A stretch of 64,000 nucleotides of DNA. It comes from an uncultured Hyphomonas sp. (lineage in GTDB: Bacteria > Pseudomonadota > Alphaproteobacteria > Caulobacterales > Hyphomonadaceae). The translations under genes were made by a program, and so were the position numbers. Positions 18,412 to 27,706 of the stretch are shown here, in pieces (the stretch's first letter is position 1; every line of letters begins with the position of its first letter). The stretch covers positions 867,561-931,560 of the forward strand of contig NZ_OY787457.1 in the NCBI RefSeq assembly GCF_963678875.1, given 5' to 3'. The notes under the pieces were generated by a model. The model saw only the letters and a program-made list of their open reading frames with translations, ran no database searches and had not been told where the DNA came from.

Positions 18412-19351
18412 CGGCCTTGATCTGCAGGGCGCGCTGGTAGACTTCGCGCTTGGGCAGGCCGAGGGCATCGGCCACGGCATTCGCAGCGGCCTTGGTCGGC
18501 TGGTCGGCGAGGGCCTCCCTTAGCGCCGCGTCGAGGCGTTCCGGCGTGACGGCCTCATCCAATGGCGGGCCGGTCAGCACGACGATCTCGCCTTTCGGGC
18601 CGCCCGCCTCGGCATAGTGCGCGGCAAGCTCTGCCAGCGTGCCGCGGCGGGTTTCCTCGAACAGTTTTGTCAGTTCCCGCGTCACCGCGCCGGGCCTGCC
18701 TGCGCCCAGAACGGCGGCCATGTCCGCCAGCGTGTCGGCGAGGCGCGGCCCGCTCTCATAGAAGATCAGCGTTGCTGGGACCGTCTTCAGGCTTTCGAGG
18801 CTTTGCTTCCGCGCCCCTTGTTTTGGCGGCAGAAATCCGGCGAAGCAGAACCGGTCGCTCGGCAGGCCGCTGGCCACCAGGCCCGCCAGCATGGCGGAGG
18901 CGCCCGGCACGGGGAAGACGCGGTGGCCCGCTTCCAGCGCCTCATGCGCCAGCTTCCAGCCCGGATCGGATACCAGCGGCGTGCCCGCATCCGAGACGAG
19001 CGCGATGCGCGCGCCCTCGGCCAGCTTGCGCAGGAGTTCCGGTCTCCGTTCCGCCCCATTGTGGTCATGATAGGGGCTGAGGCGGGCCTTAACCCCATAG
19101 GCGGACAGGAGTTTCCCCGCCACGCGTGTGTCCTCGGCCAGCACTTCATCGGCCGCCGCCAGCACGTCCAGCGCCCGGAGCGTAATGTCCCGCAGATTGC
19201 CGATCGGCGTGGAGACGACATACAGACCCGGAGACAGCGCCTGCGCGGATGATTGGGACGGTTGCCCGTCCGGCCCGGCCCCCCTAGAGTCGCGCCAGCC
19301 GGGAATCGCCTGCGCGCCGGATGTTTCAGAAGATGTTTCAGGAGACGACAT
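18404..19351 (-). CDS. rsmI: 16S rRNA 2'-O-methyltransferase RsmI
   Basis: RsmI methylates the ribose of C1402 in 16S rRNA. The tetrapyrrole-methylase fold starts at LYVVSTPIGNLRDIT and includes DAGTPLVSDPG and the GASA loop. From the ATG at 19351 the protein is 315 residues, with about 40 residues of low-complexity sequence before the domain, longer than in E. coli. No better start exists downstream. Its start codon shares a base with the probable TTG start of the divergent lpoA-like gene. Confidence 0.92.
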   Translation of the reverse strand: MSSPETSSETSGAQAIPGWRDSRGAGPDGQPSQSSAQALSPGLYVVSTPIGNLRDITLRALDVLAAADEVLAEDTRVAGKLLSAYGVKARLSPYHDHNGAERRPELLRKLAEGARIALVSDAGTPLVSDPGWKLAHEALEAGHRVFPVPGASAMLAGLVASGLPSDRFCFAGFLPPKQGARKQSLESLKTVPATLIFYESGPRLADTLADMAAVLGAGRPGAVTRELTKLFEETRRGTLAELAAHYAEAGGPKGEIVVLTGPPLDEAVTPERLDAALREALADQPTKAAANAVADALGLPKREVYQRALQIKADG

Positions 19352-20655
19352 TGCTGCAACCATTGCTCAGGACGATCAAAGCGCCAAGCTTTCTTCTCAT
19401 CGGTTTCCTGTTCGCCACCGCCTGTGCCAGCGCGCCGGCGCGTCCGCCCGTCCAGATCGGCACCGGGAGCCCCCGGGTTGAGCCCGTCACCGGGCCGACC
19501 GAGGCGCCGGAAGAGGGCGTCGATGTCGGTGACCTGGGCGAGCCGGAAGACCTGACCCAAATTGTCGGGGATGGCGGCCTGACCCCGGCCTTCATGGAAG
19601 GGCGCAAGATCAAGCGCGCCGCCGTGCTGCTGCCATTCTCCCACCCGAACGCACAGGTCCGCGCCGAGGCCGAGAGCATGCTGGCCGGCATCGAGCTGGC
19701 CCTGTTCCAGTATGCGGGCGACGAGTTCCTGGTCATCCCGAAAGACACCGCCGGCAAGACGTCGGTCACCGAGGCCCGCATCGACGAGGCCATCCAGGAA
19801 AAGGCCAATGTCGTGCTCGGCCCGCTGTTCGGCGCCAATGTGAAAGCCATCACCGAGCGCGCGCAGGACAAGAAGATTCCCGTCATCGCCTTCTCGACGG
19901 ACCGCACCGCGGCGGGCGGCGGCGCCTATCTCGCTTCGATCCCGCCGGAAGAAGAAGTCCGCCGCATGGTCGAATACGCCGCCGGGCAGGGCATCTTCAG
20001 CTATGTCTTCCTCGGCCCGCAAACCGCCTATGGCCGCCAGATCGAGACGGCGCTGCGCACCGAAGCCTTCAACAATGGCGGCGTGGTGCTGACCTCCGCC
20101 TTCTACATGCCGGAGACCGGTGCAACCGAAGCGGCACGCTCCGTTTCCGAGATCCTGAAATCGGAAATCGAAGTCCGCCCGAAGCAAAAAGTGGCCGTGA
20201 TGATTCCGGAGCGCGGCGTCAAGCTGCTCTCCATCGCGCCGCTGCTGCCCTATAACGGCGTCGACATGACCCATATCACGCTGATGGGCACCAGCCTCTG
20301 GGCCGACGAATCCATCTGGCGCGAGCCGACGCTGAACGGCGCCGTCTATCCCGCGCCGGACCCGGAAAACCTCACCACCTTCCGCGAAGCCTATCGCCGT
20401 ATCTATGGCAAAACGCCGACAGACCTCGCCGCCGTCGCCTATGACGCGGCCGCCGTCGCCGTGCGCCTCGCGGCGGAAGACAACCTCAAATACAATGGCG
20501 TGACAGACCCCGACGGCTTCTTCGGCGTCAACGGCCTGTTCCGCTTCCGCATCGACGGCACCAGCCAGCGCGGCCTCGCCGTGATGCAGATCCGCCCCAC
20601 CGGCGCAGAGCTGATCCAGAAAGGCGCAAGCCAGTTTGGCCCCGGGGCAAGCTGA
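19351..20655 (+). CDS. LpoA-like penicillin-binding protein activator lipoprotein
   Basis: This is a 434-residue outer-membrane lipoprotein candidate. The signal peptide ends in FATAC (weak lipobox). A Pro-rich linker follows, then a type I periplasmic-binding-protein fold (KIKRAAVLLPFSHPN onward) as in the C-terminal domain of LpoA/YraM. It lacks the N-terminal TPR domain of enterobacterial LpoA. By family it would activate PBP1A. I prefer TTG at 19351 because AGGAG lies 6 bases upstream; ATGs at 19321 and 19333 have no ribosome site. Its position divergent to rsmI matches the conserved yraL-yraM neighbourhood. Confidence 0.82.
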   Translation: MLQPLLRTIKAPSFLLIGFLFATACASAPARPPVQIGTGSPRVEPVTGPTEAPEEGVDVGDLGEPEDLTQIVGDGGLTPAFMEGRKIKRAAVLLPFSHPNAQVRAEAESMLAGIELALFQYAGDEFLVIPKDTAGKTSVTEARIDEAIQEKANVVLGPLFGANVKAITERAQDKKIPVIAFSTDRTAAGGGAYLASIPPEEEVRRMVEYAAGQGIFSYVFLGPQTAYGRQIETALRTEAFNNGGVVLTSAFYMPETGATEAARSVSEILKSEIEVRPKQKVAVMIPERGVKLLSIAPLLPYNGVDMTHITLMGTSLWADESIWREPTLNGAVYPAPDPENLTTFREAYRRIYGKTPTDLAAVAYDAAAVAVRLAAEDNLKYNGVTDPDGFFGVNGLFRFRIDGTSQRGLAVMQIRPTGAELIQKGASQFGPGAS

Positions 20656-20670
20656 TCCAGACAATCTGTC

Positions 20671-20705
20671 AGGCAGTTTGACGGGGAACCCCACGTAAAC
20701 TGCCT
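20671..20705. repeat. Inverted repeat between the lpoA-like gene and dnaJ
   Basis: AGGCAGTTT (20671-20679) and AAACTGCCT (20697-20705) are perfect 9-bp arms around 17 bases that contain GGGGAACCCC. There is no T-run. It could be a factor-dependent terminator or an operator ahead of dnaJ. Confidence 0.55.
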
Positions 20706-20790
20706 GCATCCCTCCCTTGCACGTGTGTAATTCGCGCCCCACATGACGCGGCAGGGCACAGGACAAGAGAAAACGGCGAGCCATCCATCC

Positions 20791-21951
20791 ATGAGCAAGC
20801 GCGACTATTACGAAGTTCTAGGCGTCTCACGCGATGTCGACGCAAAGGCGTTGAAATCCGCCTATCGCAAGCTGGCCATGAAATACCATCCGGACCAGAA
20901 TCCGGACAACAAGGAAGCCGAAGACAAGTTCAAGGAAGTCGGCGAGGCCTATGCGATCCTCTCCGACGAGCAGAAACGCGCCGCCTATGACCAGTTCGGC
21001 CATGGCGCCTTTGAAAACAGCATGGGCGGGGGCGGCGGCAATCCGTTCGGCGCCGGCGTTCACCCGGAAGACATTTTCCAGGACCTGTTCAGCCAGGTGT
21101 TCGGCGCAGGCGGCTTCGGCGGCGGGCGTCGCCGTGCAGGCCCCCAGCGCGGGGCGGACCTGCGCTACGACCTCGAAATCACGCTTGCCGAAGCCTTTGC
21201 CGGCAAGGACGAAACCATTCACGTGCCCCAGGCCGTCGACTGCAAGACCTGCGAAGGGTCTGGCGCCGCGCCGGGCACGGAGCCTGAAACCTGCGAGACC
21301 TGCCATGGCGCAGGCCGCGTGCGCGCCCAGCAGGGCTTTTTCACGATGGAACGCACCTGCCCGCGCTGCGGCGGCAAGGGCAAGACCATCAAGAAGCCGT
21401 GCAAGGATTGCGGCGGGGCCGGGCAGGTGCGCGAAGAGCGTACGCTGAACGTGAAGATCCCCGCAGGCGTCGAAAGCGGCATGCGCATCCGACTCGCCGG
21501 TGAAGGCGAAGCCGGGGCCAATGGCGGCGGCAAGGGCGACCTCTACATCTTCGTCGATGTCGTCGAGCATGACATTTTCGAACGCGACGGGCCGAACCTC
21601 TACTGCCGTGCGCCGGTACCGATGGTCACGGCAGCCCTTGGCGGCGAAATCGAGATCCCCACCATCGATGGCGGCCGTGCCCGTGTCGTGGTGCCGGAAG
21701 GCGCCCAGACCGGCCGCAAGCTGCGCCTGCGCGGCAAGGGCATGCCGTCGGTGCGCCAGTCCGGCCATACCGGCGACCTGTTCGTCGAGATGTTCGTCGA
21801 AACCCCGCGCAACCTGTCGCCCCGCCAGAAAGACATCCTGCGCGAATTCTGCGACTGTTCCGGCGCCGATTGCCACCCCGAAAGCGAAGGCTTCCTCGGC
21901 CGCATCAAACGCTTCTGGAACGGCGACCACGAAGAAGACCGCCCGAACTGA
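20791..21951 (+). CDS. dnaJ: Chaperone protein DnaJ
   Basis: This is the Hsp40 co-chaperone that stimulates DnaK ATPase, 386 residues long. The J domain (MSKRDYYEVLGVS) has the HPD motif (YHPDQNP). A Gly/Phe-rich linker and four zinc-binding CxxCxGxG repeats (CKTCEGSG, CETCHGAG, CPRCGGKG, CKDCGGAG) follow, then the C-terminal substrate domains. The Met at 20791 is the conserved start. dnaK is not in the window, so the dnaKJ operon is split or continues elsewhere. Confidence 0.96.
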   Translation: MSKRDYYEVLGVSRDVDAKALKSAYRKLAMKYHPDQNPDNKEAEDKFKEVGEAYAILSDEQKRAAYDQFGHGAFENSMGGGGGNPFGAGVHPEDIFQDLFSQVFGAGGFGGGRRRAGPQRGADLRYDLEITLAEAFAGKDETIHVPQAVDCKTCEGSGAAPGTEPETCETCHGAGRVRAQQGFFTMERTCPRCGGKGKTIKKPCKDCGGAGQVREERTLNVKIPAGVESGMRIRLAGEGEAGANGGGKGDLYIFVDVVEHDIFERDGPNLYCRAPVPMVTAALGGEIEIPTIDGGRARVVVPEGAQTGRKLRLRGKGMPSVRQSGHTGDLFVEMFVETPRNLSPRQKDILREFCDCSGADCHPESEGFLGRIKRFWNGDHEEDRPN

Positions 21952-21967
21952 TCCGTTGGCCGCTGGA

Positions 21968-22585
21968 TCAGCCCAGCGCGTCGTAGGGGATGGAGAGGAG
22001 CGGGCCGCCCATCTGGCGGAGTTCGGTAGCGTATTCCGCTTCGCTGAGGCGCCGCAATTCACACAGGCACCAGATTTCCCCTGACGCGGAAATGTGCGGC
22101 GTGTCCATACCGCGGAAATAGACCGGGCCAGCGGATGACTGTATCCGGTTGAGCGACACAGTCATCGCAAGATCGCCGGAGAAAATGCCGGAGCGTTCCC
22201 AGGCATGCATCTGCTCGTCCGCCTCGTCGCCGAACCTTCCATACAAGCTGCAGCCCGGGGCGATGTCCTCGACCGCGACTTCTGCTGCCGCGGCCCGACT
22301 GACTTCCACAAAAACGGCACCTTGCCGAAGCAAGGTCGCAGGCCAGGAAGACATTTGTACACGGAGTTTTGTCAACTTGTCCTGACGGCTGGTCGCGGTC
22401 TGCCGCATCATGTCCCGCATCAGGCGGCGGTGACGAACGCCGGGCAGGTCTTTCCCCCGCTCCCAACGGGAGATTGTGGTCTGGTCTACGGAAAGGCGTT
22501 CGGCCAGCGCACGCTGGGACAGGCCGTGGTCGTGACGCAGGCCTGAAACCATCTTGGCCCAGTTCGTGGAAGGAAACGTGTCCAT
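21968..22585 (-). CDS. XRE/Cro-type HTH protein
   Basis: This is a 205-residue protein with an N-terminal HTH (residues about 9-60; GLSQRALAERLSVDQTTISRWERG is split across helices 2-3). The C-terminal half of about 130 residues resembles no domain I know and may bind a ligand or partner. It is divergent from the TonB receptor gene, with GTGACG/TGTCAC elements between them, so it may regulate that receptor. That link is an inference from position. Confidence 0.8.
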   Translation of the reverse strand: MDTFPSTNWAKMVSGLRHDHGLSQRALAERLSVDQTTISRWERGKDLPGVRHRRLMRDMMRQTATSRQDKLTKLRVQMSSWPATLLRQGAVFVEVSRAAAAEVAVEDIAPGCSLYGRFGDEADEQMHAWERSGIFSGDLAMTVSLNRIQSSAGPVYFRGMDTPHISASGEIWCLCELRRLSEAEYATELRQMGGPLLSIPYDALG

Positions 22586-22767
22586 CTCGGGGTCCGCCGG
22601 GGTGAGGATGAAGTGTGACGGTTTCCTTCTAGCGGCGCTCCTGCGCGGTTTTGTGACGCTTAGGTGATTTGAGGTGCGGCAGTGACGGATTCTTCAAATA
22701 AACGCGAAAACCATGTCACACCGCCGGGGTAGTGCCGCCTTCAGATTTACTGATGCGGGGTTCTGTC

Positions 22768-24717
22768 ATGTCCAAATTCTCCTTTCGTACCTCCCTTTTC
22801 TGCGCCATCTCGGCGGCTGCTTTCACGCAGGGGCTTGCCCATGCGGAGGAAGACGAGGCCCTCACCATGGATCAGGTGGTCGTTTCCGCGTCGCGCTCAG
22901 CGGTACCGGTGAACCAGCTGGGCGATGCGATCAGTGTTCTCAGCGCCGAGACAATCGAACTGCAGCAGCTGACCACGCTGGACGATGCACTGGAGCGCAC
23001 GCCGGGCGTTTCAATCACGCGCTCCGGAGGTGTGGGCCAGAACACGCAGGTCCGCATGCGCGGTTTCACCAGCAAGCATGTTCTGGTGCTGATCGACGGG
23101 GTGAAGGTCAACAACCCCTCCGAAGGCGACAACCAGTTCGGCATCGACCACCTCTTCCTCGACAACATCGAGAAGGTGGAAGTGCTCCGCGGGCCGCAGT
23201 CCGGCGTGTACGGTGCTGACGCCGTGGCCGGTGTCATCAACGTCGTCACCAAGCGTCCGGAAGGGCCTCTGCAGGTGCGCGGCTCTGCCATGGTCGGCGA
23301 GAACGATACGTATGAAGTCAGCGCCGGTGTGCAAAAAGGTGAGGAACGCTACGGCTTTTCCGGCACGGTTTCCTACTTCGACACAGCAGGCATCTCGCTC
23401 GCCAGCCGGCCGCCGGGCAACACCGAACGGGACGGCTATGAGAATTTCACCGCCCAGTTGCGCGGGGAATTCCGTCCGACGGCGGACACTGAAGTCAGCG
23501 GCTGGCTGCGCTACACCGACGCCATGAACGAAATCGACGAGGGCTCCCTGCCGGCAGACAACCCGCTCGGCCTGCCGGGCTATATCTTCCAGGACTCCGA
23601 AGGCGAAATGCAGAGCGAACAGCTGTTCGGCGCCATCAAGGGCGAGTGGGTCACGCTGGACGGAAAGCTCACCCATACAGGCCAGCTCTCCTATGTCGAT
23701 CTTCAGGGCCTCTACAAGACGCCGACGACCGAGCAGGACAGCGAAGGTCAGACGCTGGAAGCGACCTACTATGCCACCTGGCGCCCAAACGAGGCCGTCA
23801 CATTGACAGGGGGCGCCGAATACCGGGACGAAAAGGCCGTGTTCGAACAACCGGTCGGTTTCGCTTATGCGCTGATCGACGAAAGCATTTCCAACACCGC
23901 CGTGTTCGCCGAAGCCAACATCGAAATAGCAGAAGGCTTCTTCCTGTCGGGGGCCGCGCGCTATGACGATAATGAAAAGTTCGGCGGTGAGTTTACCCAC
24001 CGCCTGACGGCTGCCTACAACCTGCCGGACGGGTTAGACATTCCGGGTGTGGAAACCAAGCTGCGCGTTTCTTACGGCGAAGGTGCCGAGGCGCCCGGCT
24101 TGCGCCAGATGCTCGGCTCGTCAGCAACCTTCCAGGGCAACCCGAACCTCAAACCGGAATCCAGCTGGATGGCCGATGCCGGGATCGACCAGCGCCTTGA
24201 AAATGGCAAAGCGTCCTGGAGCTTCACCATGTTCACCGGCGAGGCTGATGCCGGGATCTTCTCCATCTACGATCCTGTGACCCTTGTCAGTACACCGCAG
24301 AACATCGACAGCCCGGTGGAAATGAAAGGCGTCGAAGTGGACGCCGTCTACGCCCCGGTTCGCTGGCTCGACCTCAGCGGTGCCTACACCTATCTCGAAG
24401 CGGAAGAGAAAGCCGCGGGTACGCAGCTGTTCGGCCGCCCAAAGCATGAGGCCAGCGCCGCCGTCACGGTCCGCCCGATCGAGGATCTGTCGCTTACGGT
24501 TGATGCTTACTGGCGCGACGAGTTCTTCAGCGATTATCCGTCCACCTATGTCATGCCCAGCTATTCGCTGTTCAACCTGTCGGCCGTCTGGAATATCAAT
24601 GACGCGGTGACACTGTCGGCGCGCCTCCAGAATGCTGGTGACAAATTCTATGAGGAGAAGCTGGGCGACGCCACTTATGGCCGCACGGGCCAGGTTCGCC
24701 TCACGGTCCGCTACTAG
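22768..24717 (+). CDS. TonB-dependent outer-membrane receptor, BtuB/CirA-like
   Basis: This is a 649-residue receptor for active uptake across the outer membrane. A signal peptide ends near AHAEE. The TonB box region (LTMDQVVVSASR) precedes a plug domain with the RGF and VEVLRGPQS signatures, then a beta barrel ending in an aromatic residue (RLTVRY). I chose the ATG at 22768 because the signal peptide fits; ATG at 22753 is possible. The glycerophosphodiesterase lipoprotein gene starts 10 bases after the stop, so the imported ligand may be a phosphodiester or an organic phosphate (inference). Confidence 0.9.
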   Translation: MSKFSFRTSLFCAISAAAFTQGLAHAEEDEALTMDQVVVSASRSAVPVNQLGDAISVLSAETIELQQLTTLDDALERTPGVSITRSGGVGQNTQVRMRGFTSKHVLVLIDGVKVNNPSEGDNQFGIDHLFLDNIEKVEVLRGPQSGVYGADAVAGVINVVTKRPEGPLQVRGSAMVGENDTYEVSAGVQKGEERYGFSGTVSYFDTAGISLASRPPGNTERDGYENFTAQLRGEFRPTADTEVSGWLRYTDAMNEIDEGSLPADNPLGLPGYIFQDSEGEMQSEQLFGAIKGEWVTLDGKLTHTGQLSYVDLQGLYKTPTTEQDSEGQTLEATYYATWRPNEAVTLTGGAEYRDEKAVFEQPVGFAYALIDESISNTAVFAEANIEIAEGFFLSGAARYDDNEKFGGEFTHRLTAAYNLPDGLDIPGVETKLRVSYGEGAEAPGLRQMLGSSATFQGNPNLKPESSWMADAGIDQRLENGKASWSFTMFTGEADAGIFSIYDPVTLVSTPQNIDSPVEMKGVEVDAVYAPVRWLDLSGAYTYLEAEEKAAGTQLFGRPKHEASAAVTVRPIEDLSLTVDAYWRDEFFSDYPSTYVMPSYSLFNLSAVWNINDAVTLSARLQNAGDKFYEEKLGDATYGRTGQVRLTVRY

Positions 24718-24727
24718 GGAGAGCGAC

Positions 24728-25693
24728 ATGCGCAAGGCACTTCTGACGTTGCATGCGGCTTCTGCGGCGGCGCTGCTGGCCGGATGCGCCACGGCGACCC
24801 CGGCAACCGCGGAGCCGCCGGCGGCAGCCACGGAAGCCGTCATCGAAAGCTTCCCGCTGATCGCGGACGCGGGCGGCATGCCGGACTTTTTCAATTGCCT
24901 GCGCCAGCAGGACGCGATCCTGATCAGCGCACACCGGGGCGGCCCGGTGCCGGGCTATCCGGAGAATGCGCTGGAAACCTTCCAGCATACTGTCACCGAA
25001 ATTCCCGCGCTGCTGGAAATCGACGTCCAGAAGAGCGCCGATGGCGTCATGATCCTCATGCATGACGACACGCTGGAGCGGACATCGACGGGCGGAGGTG
25101 AGGCAAGCCGCCTGACACTGGCGGAGCTTCAGGCTTTCACTCTGGAAGACAATGACGGCAGTGCCACCGCATTCCGGATACCGACACTGGACGCGGTGCT
25201 CGACTGGAGTGAAGGCCGCGCAATGCTTGCGCTCGACCGCAAGGGCACGACGACCTATCAGGATCTGGTCGAGGCAGTGGCAGAGCATGATGCCTTTGGT
25301 CGGGTCATGTTCGCGACTTACTCGCTGGAAGATGCCGCGCTGGTCTCTGGTCTGTCTTCAAAGGCGATGATCGTTACACCCATCGAGAAAATCGAAGACC
25401 TGCAGACGCTCCGTGTGTCAGGGGTTAACCTCGCAAACGTCATATCCTGGGGCGGCACCGAAGTGCCCCGTCCGGAGTTCTATGCCGACCTTGAAGCCAA
25501 GGGCGTGGAAAGCGCATTCGCCACGATTGGCTGGTGGACGGGGTCATGGGACAGCCGCATCGAGATGCTGGAGGACGATACGCTCTACCGCCGCATCACC
25601 CGCGGCGCGCGCCTTCTGGCAACAGACCGGGGCCGGGACGTCGCGAAAGTGCTGCCGGGGATTGCTGCTGCAAAGGCGTGCACGAGGGGCTAG
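24728..25693 (+). CDS. Glycerophosphodiester phosphodiesterase lipoprotein
   Basis: This is a 321-residue lipoprotein (signal peptide, lipobox LAGC) with a GDPD catalytic domain. The motif AHRGGPVPGYPENALE holds the catalytic His and metal Glu, EIDVQKSADGVMILMHDDTL supplies further metal ligands and the second His. It should hydrolyse glycerophosphodiesters in the periplasm or at the cell surface. It forms an operon with the TonB receptor upstream (10-base gap). A Cys near the C-terminus (KACTRG) could pair with C in FNCLRQ. Confidence 0.9.
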   Translation: MRKALLTLHAASAAALLAGCATATPATAEPPAAATEAVIESFPLIADAGGMPDFFNCLRQQDAILISAHRGGPVPGYPENALETFQHTVTEIPALLEIDVQKSADGVMILMHDDTLERTSTGGGEASRLTLAELQAFTLEDNDGSATAFRIPTLDAVLDWSEGRAMLALDRKGTTTYQDLVEAVAEHDAFGRVMFATYSLEDAALVSGLSSKAMIVTPIEKIEDLQTLRVSGVNLANVISWGGTEVPRPEFYADLEAKGVESAFATIGWWTGSWDSRIEMLEDDTLYRRITRGARLLATDRGRDVAKVLPGIAAAKACTRG

Positions 25694-25697
25694 GCGC

Positions 25698-26612
25698 TCA
25701 ACGGCACGCCTCCGCCCAATCGATCACGGTGCTGATCAGTTCATCGCGGGACCATGAGAAGGAGTGGTCGCCGGAGAGGACGACGCCGGTCGTGTCGACG
25801 GCCGGGTCTGCCTCATAGGCGGCGATGAGGGGGCGGATTACCAGATCCTCGGAAACGGAGCCGTCCTTGTCGGCGCCGACGACGAGGATGCGCTTGCCTT
25901 CCAGTTTCGGCGCGAGGCCTTGCAGGCTGAAGGCGTCCTTGTTGGCCTGGATCTCAGCCATGATCTTCTCGCCGGTCAGGCCGTGCAGCATCTGGAGGCT
26001 GTCGCTGTAACCCATGAAGCCGGCCTTCGCCTCTGCGTTCGCTTCGAAGACGCCGGCCATGACGCCGATGTCTGCCGGGGCGATGCCCGCGGCGCAGCTG
26101 ATGGCCTCATCGCGCGCAGCCGCCTGAAGCGAGGCGAAGCCCCCCATGGAGTGCCCTACTAGCACGATATGATCCGGATTGGTCCGGTACTGGTCCGCAT
26201 GAGTGCGCAGGAAGTCCGCCGCGCTCGCGACATCCTCGATCACATGGGTGAGGGTATAGTCGCCCTCGCTGCCCCAGGCGCCGCGATAGTGGAAGAACAG
26301 CACGTTCCAGCCCGCCGCGCGCATGTCCTGCGCCAGGTCGAGGTTTTTCTCATTGCCCGGAAAACCATGCAGCAGCACGACCGCCGGGTGCGGCCCCGGC
26401 CCGTCCGCCACATAGATGAGGCCATTCAGCCGGTCGCCATGGCTGTCGAAGGAAACCTCTTCGATGGCAGGCGGGAAGGCTTCGTCATAGGCAGGCGCGG
26501 CTTCAGCTGCCGGCGCCACGGGGGCGTCCACGGGCGTTTCGTCAGGCGCCGTCGCGCAGGCGGCCAGCAGGGCGGCGCCGGTCAGCGCGGCGAGAATGGA
26601 TGTGGGTTTCAT
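25698..26612 (-). CDS. Alpha/beta-hydrolase lipoprotein
   Basis: This 304-residue protein has a lipoprotein signal (LAACA) and a Pro/Ala-rich spacer, then an alpha/beta-hydrolase domain. The oxyanion region is LLHGFPGNEKN, the nucleophile elbow is GHSMGG, and the likely triad partners lie in VVGADKDG and GDHSFS. It resembles dienelactone-hydrolase or acyl-peptidase-like esterases; substrate unknown. It converges on the GDPD gene with only 4 bases between stops. Confidence 0.88.
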   Translation of the reverse strand: MKPTSILAALTGAALLAACATAPDETPVDAPVAPAAEAAPAYDEAFPPAIEEVSFDSHGDRLNGLIYVADGPGPHPAVVLLHGFPGNEKNLDLAQDMRAAGWNVLFFHYRGAWGSEGDYTLTHVIEDVASAADFLRTHADQYRTNPDHIVLVGHSMGGFASLQAAARDEAISCAAGIAPADIGVMAGVFEANAEAKAGFMGYSDSLQMLHGLTGEKIMAEIQANKDAFSLQGLAPKLEGKRILVVGADKDGSVSEDLVIRPLIAAYEADPAVDTTGVVLSGDHSFSWSRDELISTVIDWAEACR

Positions 26613-27093
26613 GGACGTCCTCCGGTTGAGCCGACCTTACGCGGGAAGGCGGCCCGGGAAAAGGCAGGTGGAAAAGGTGGCCCGGAAAGGTGGCCCGGAA
26701 AGATGGATGGGAAAGGTGGACCATTGCGCTCCCCCCGCGCGTCACCCCCGGCCGCGAAGCGGTCTGGGGGGCCAGGTCTGAAAGAAGCGGCTGGGGGCGT
26801 CCTTCCCGGTTCTGGTAATGCCGTCACCGCACATGACGTACTCCGGGGATGCGTTCGGAGATGGACACCCGGATGGCCTGCGGCCATCGGGTGTGACGCA
26901 TGGTGGGAAGTTTGGTTCGTGTCCCACACCGTCCCCCTGTCATCCCGGAATTTGCGGAGCAAATATCCGGGAACCAGATGCGGTGTGGCGGCGGCGGGGC
27001 TGGGTCCCGGATAAGCCCTTTGGGCTTTCCGGGATGACAGGTGGAGTGGGTCATCTATCCACCGGGTCAGTGCCCGGCCCCATCCTCACCGGC
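26613..27093. other. Repeat-rich intergenic region
   Basis: No convincing gene in this 480-base stretch. It contains two direct copies of AAAGGTGGCCCGG (from about 26673, period 13) with degenerate copies beside them, and the large inverted element at 26937-27040. Confidence 0.6.
26937..27040. repeat. Long REP-like palindromic element, copy A
   Basis: Arms CTGTCATCCCGGAA (26937-26950) and TTCCGGGATGACAG (27027-27040) are perfect 14-bp inverted repeats. Inside lie a further TTTGCGGAGCAAAT hairpin and an AAGCCCTTTGGGCTT hairpin. A related element lies at 51846-51949. Confidence 0.8.
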
Positions 27094-27474
27094 ATGCATC
27101 CTGATCTCCGCCGCCTCTTCCAGCTTGTCTGGCCGGTCTTCTGGCCGTGGCTGGTCTGGAACCTCGTGCGCGTTGCCCGCTGGCACCTGCGCACCGGGCG
27201 GGAGGCCCTGTTCGCGGTCGATTGCTTTGGCAATGTCCGGCTCACTTATGTGGCCGATGCCCCGCCGCCGGATGATCTCTACACATATGAAGCGCCGCGT
27301 GTGGCGGCGTGGGATCATCCTGCGCTTGGCAGCGATATGCCGGTCTCGGTTTTTGCGGGCGTGCGCGTGCAGTCCGCTATAGTCCATCATGATCCGGTTA
27401 AGTCCGGTATGGTCATGCATCGTCATGGCATAGTCCGGTATGATCATGGACTGCACGTGCGTGGTCCGCCTTAG
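27094..27474 (+). CDS. Hypothetical membrane-associated protein
   Basis: This is a 126-residue candidate with one Trp-rich hydrophobic segment (LFQLVWPVFWPWLVWNLV) near the N-terminus and a polar C-terminal half. No ribosome site is obvious at the ATG. The last 40 codons contain a degenerate tandem repeat of about 18 bases (TAGTCCGGTATGATCATG-like), which gives His/Met/Arg-rich sequence, so the C-terminus may be recently elongated. I do not recognise a family. Confidence 0.45.
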   Translation: MHPDLRRLFQLVWPVFWPWLVWNLVRVARWHLRTGREALFAVDCFGNVRLTYVADAPPPDDLYTYEAPRVAAWDHPALGSDMPVSVFAGVRVQSAIVHHDPVKSGMVMHRHGIVRYDHGLHVRGPP

Positions 27475-27497
27475 ACGGGCCTGCGTGCGCCGTCAGT

Positions 27498-27580
27498 CAT
27501 CCTTCGACTTCGCTCAGGATGAGCACCTCTCTCAGGCGCACCTTAGAACCGAACTCATGCTGAGCGAAGTCGAAGCATGG
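27498..27580. repeat. FDFAQ-type hairpin repeat, copy 1
   Basis: CTTCGACTTCGCTCAGGATG and its near-complement (CATGCTGAGCGAAGTCGAAG) form arms of about 22 bp separated by about 33 bases. The same arms recur at 51.7, 59.0, 59.5 and 63.1 kb. The interior differs from the other copies. Confidence 0.85.
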
Positions 27581-27642
27581 ATGCCACAGAACCAAACTCC
27601 CCCACCGGATGGCCACAGCCATTCCGGCCGCACGTGCTGGCG

Positions 27643-27678
27643 CAAAAGAAAACGCCCGGCCTGCGAGAGGCCGGGCGC
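27643..27678 (-). terminator. Terminator of the thiolase gene
   Basis: Read on the minus strand, a CGCCCGGCCT / AGGCCGGGCG stem with a short loop is followed by TTTTCTTTT. Confidence 0.88.
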
Positions 27679-27706
27679 TTGTCTGTGTTTGCCGTCAGGC
27701 AAGCGA

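Noticed and set aside
22586..22767. A cobalamin riboswitch before the BtuB-like receptor
   Set aside because: The region is only about 180 bases and I could not find a B12-box-like core; the receptor is paired with a phosphodiesterase instead.
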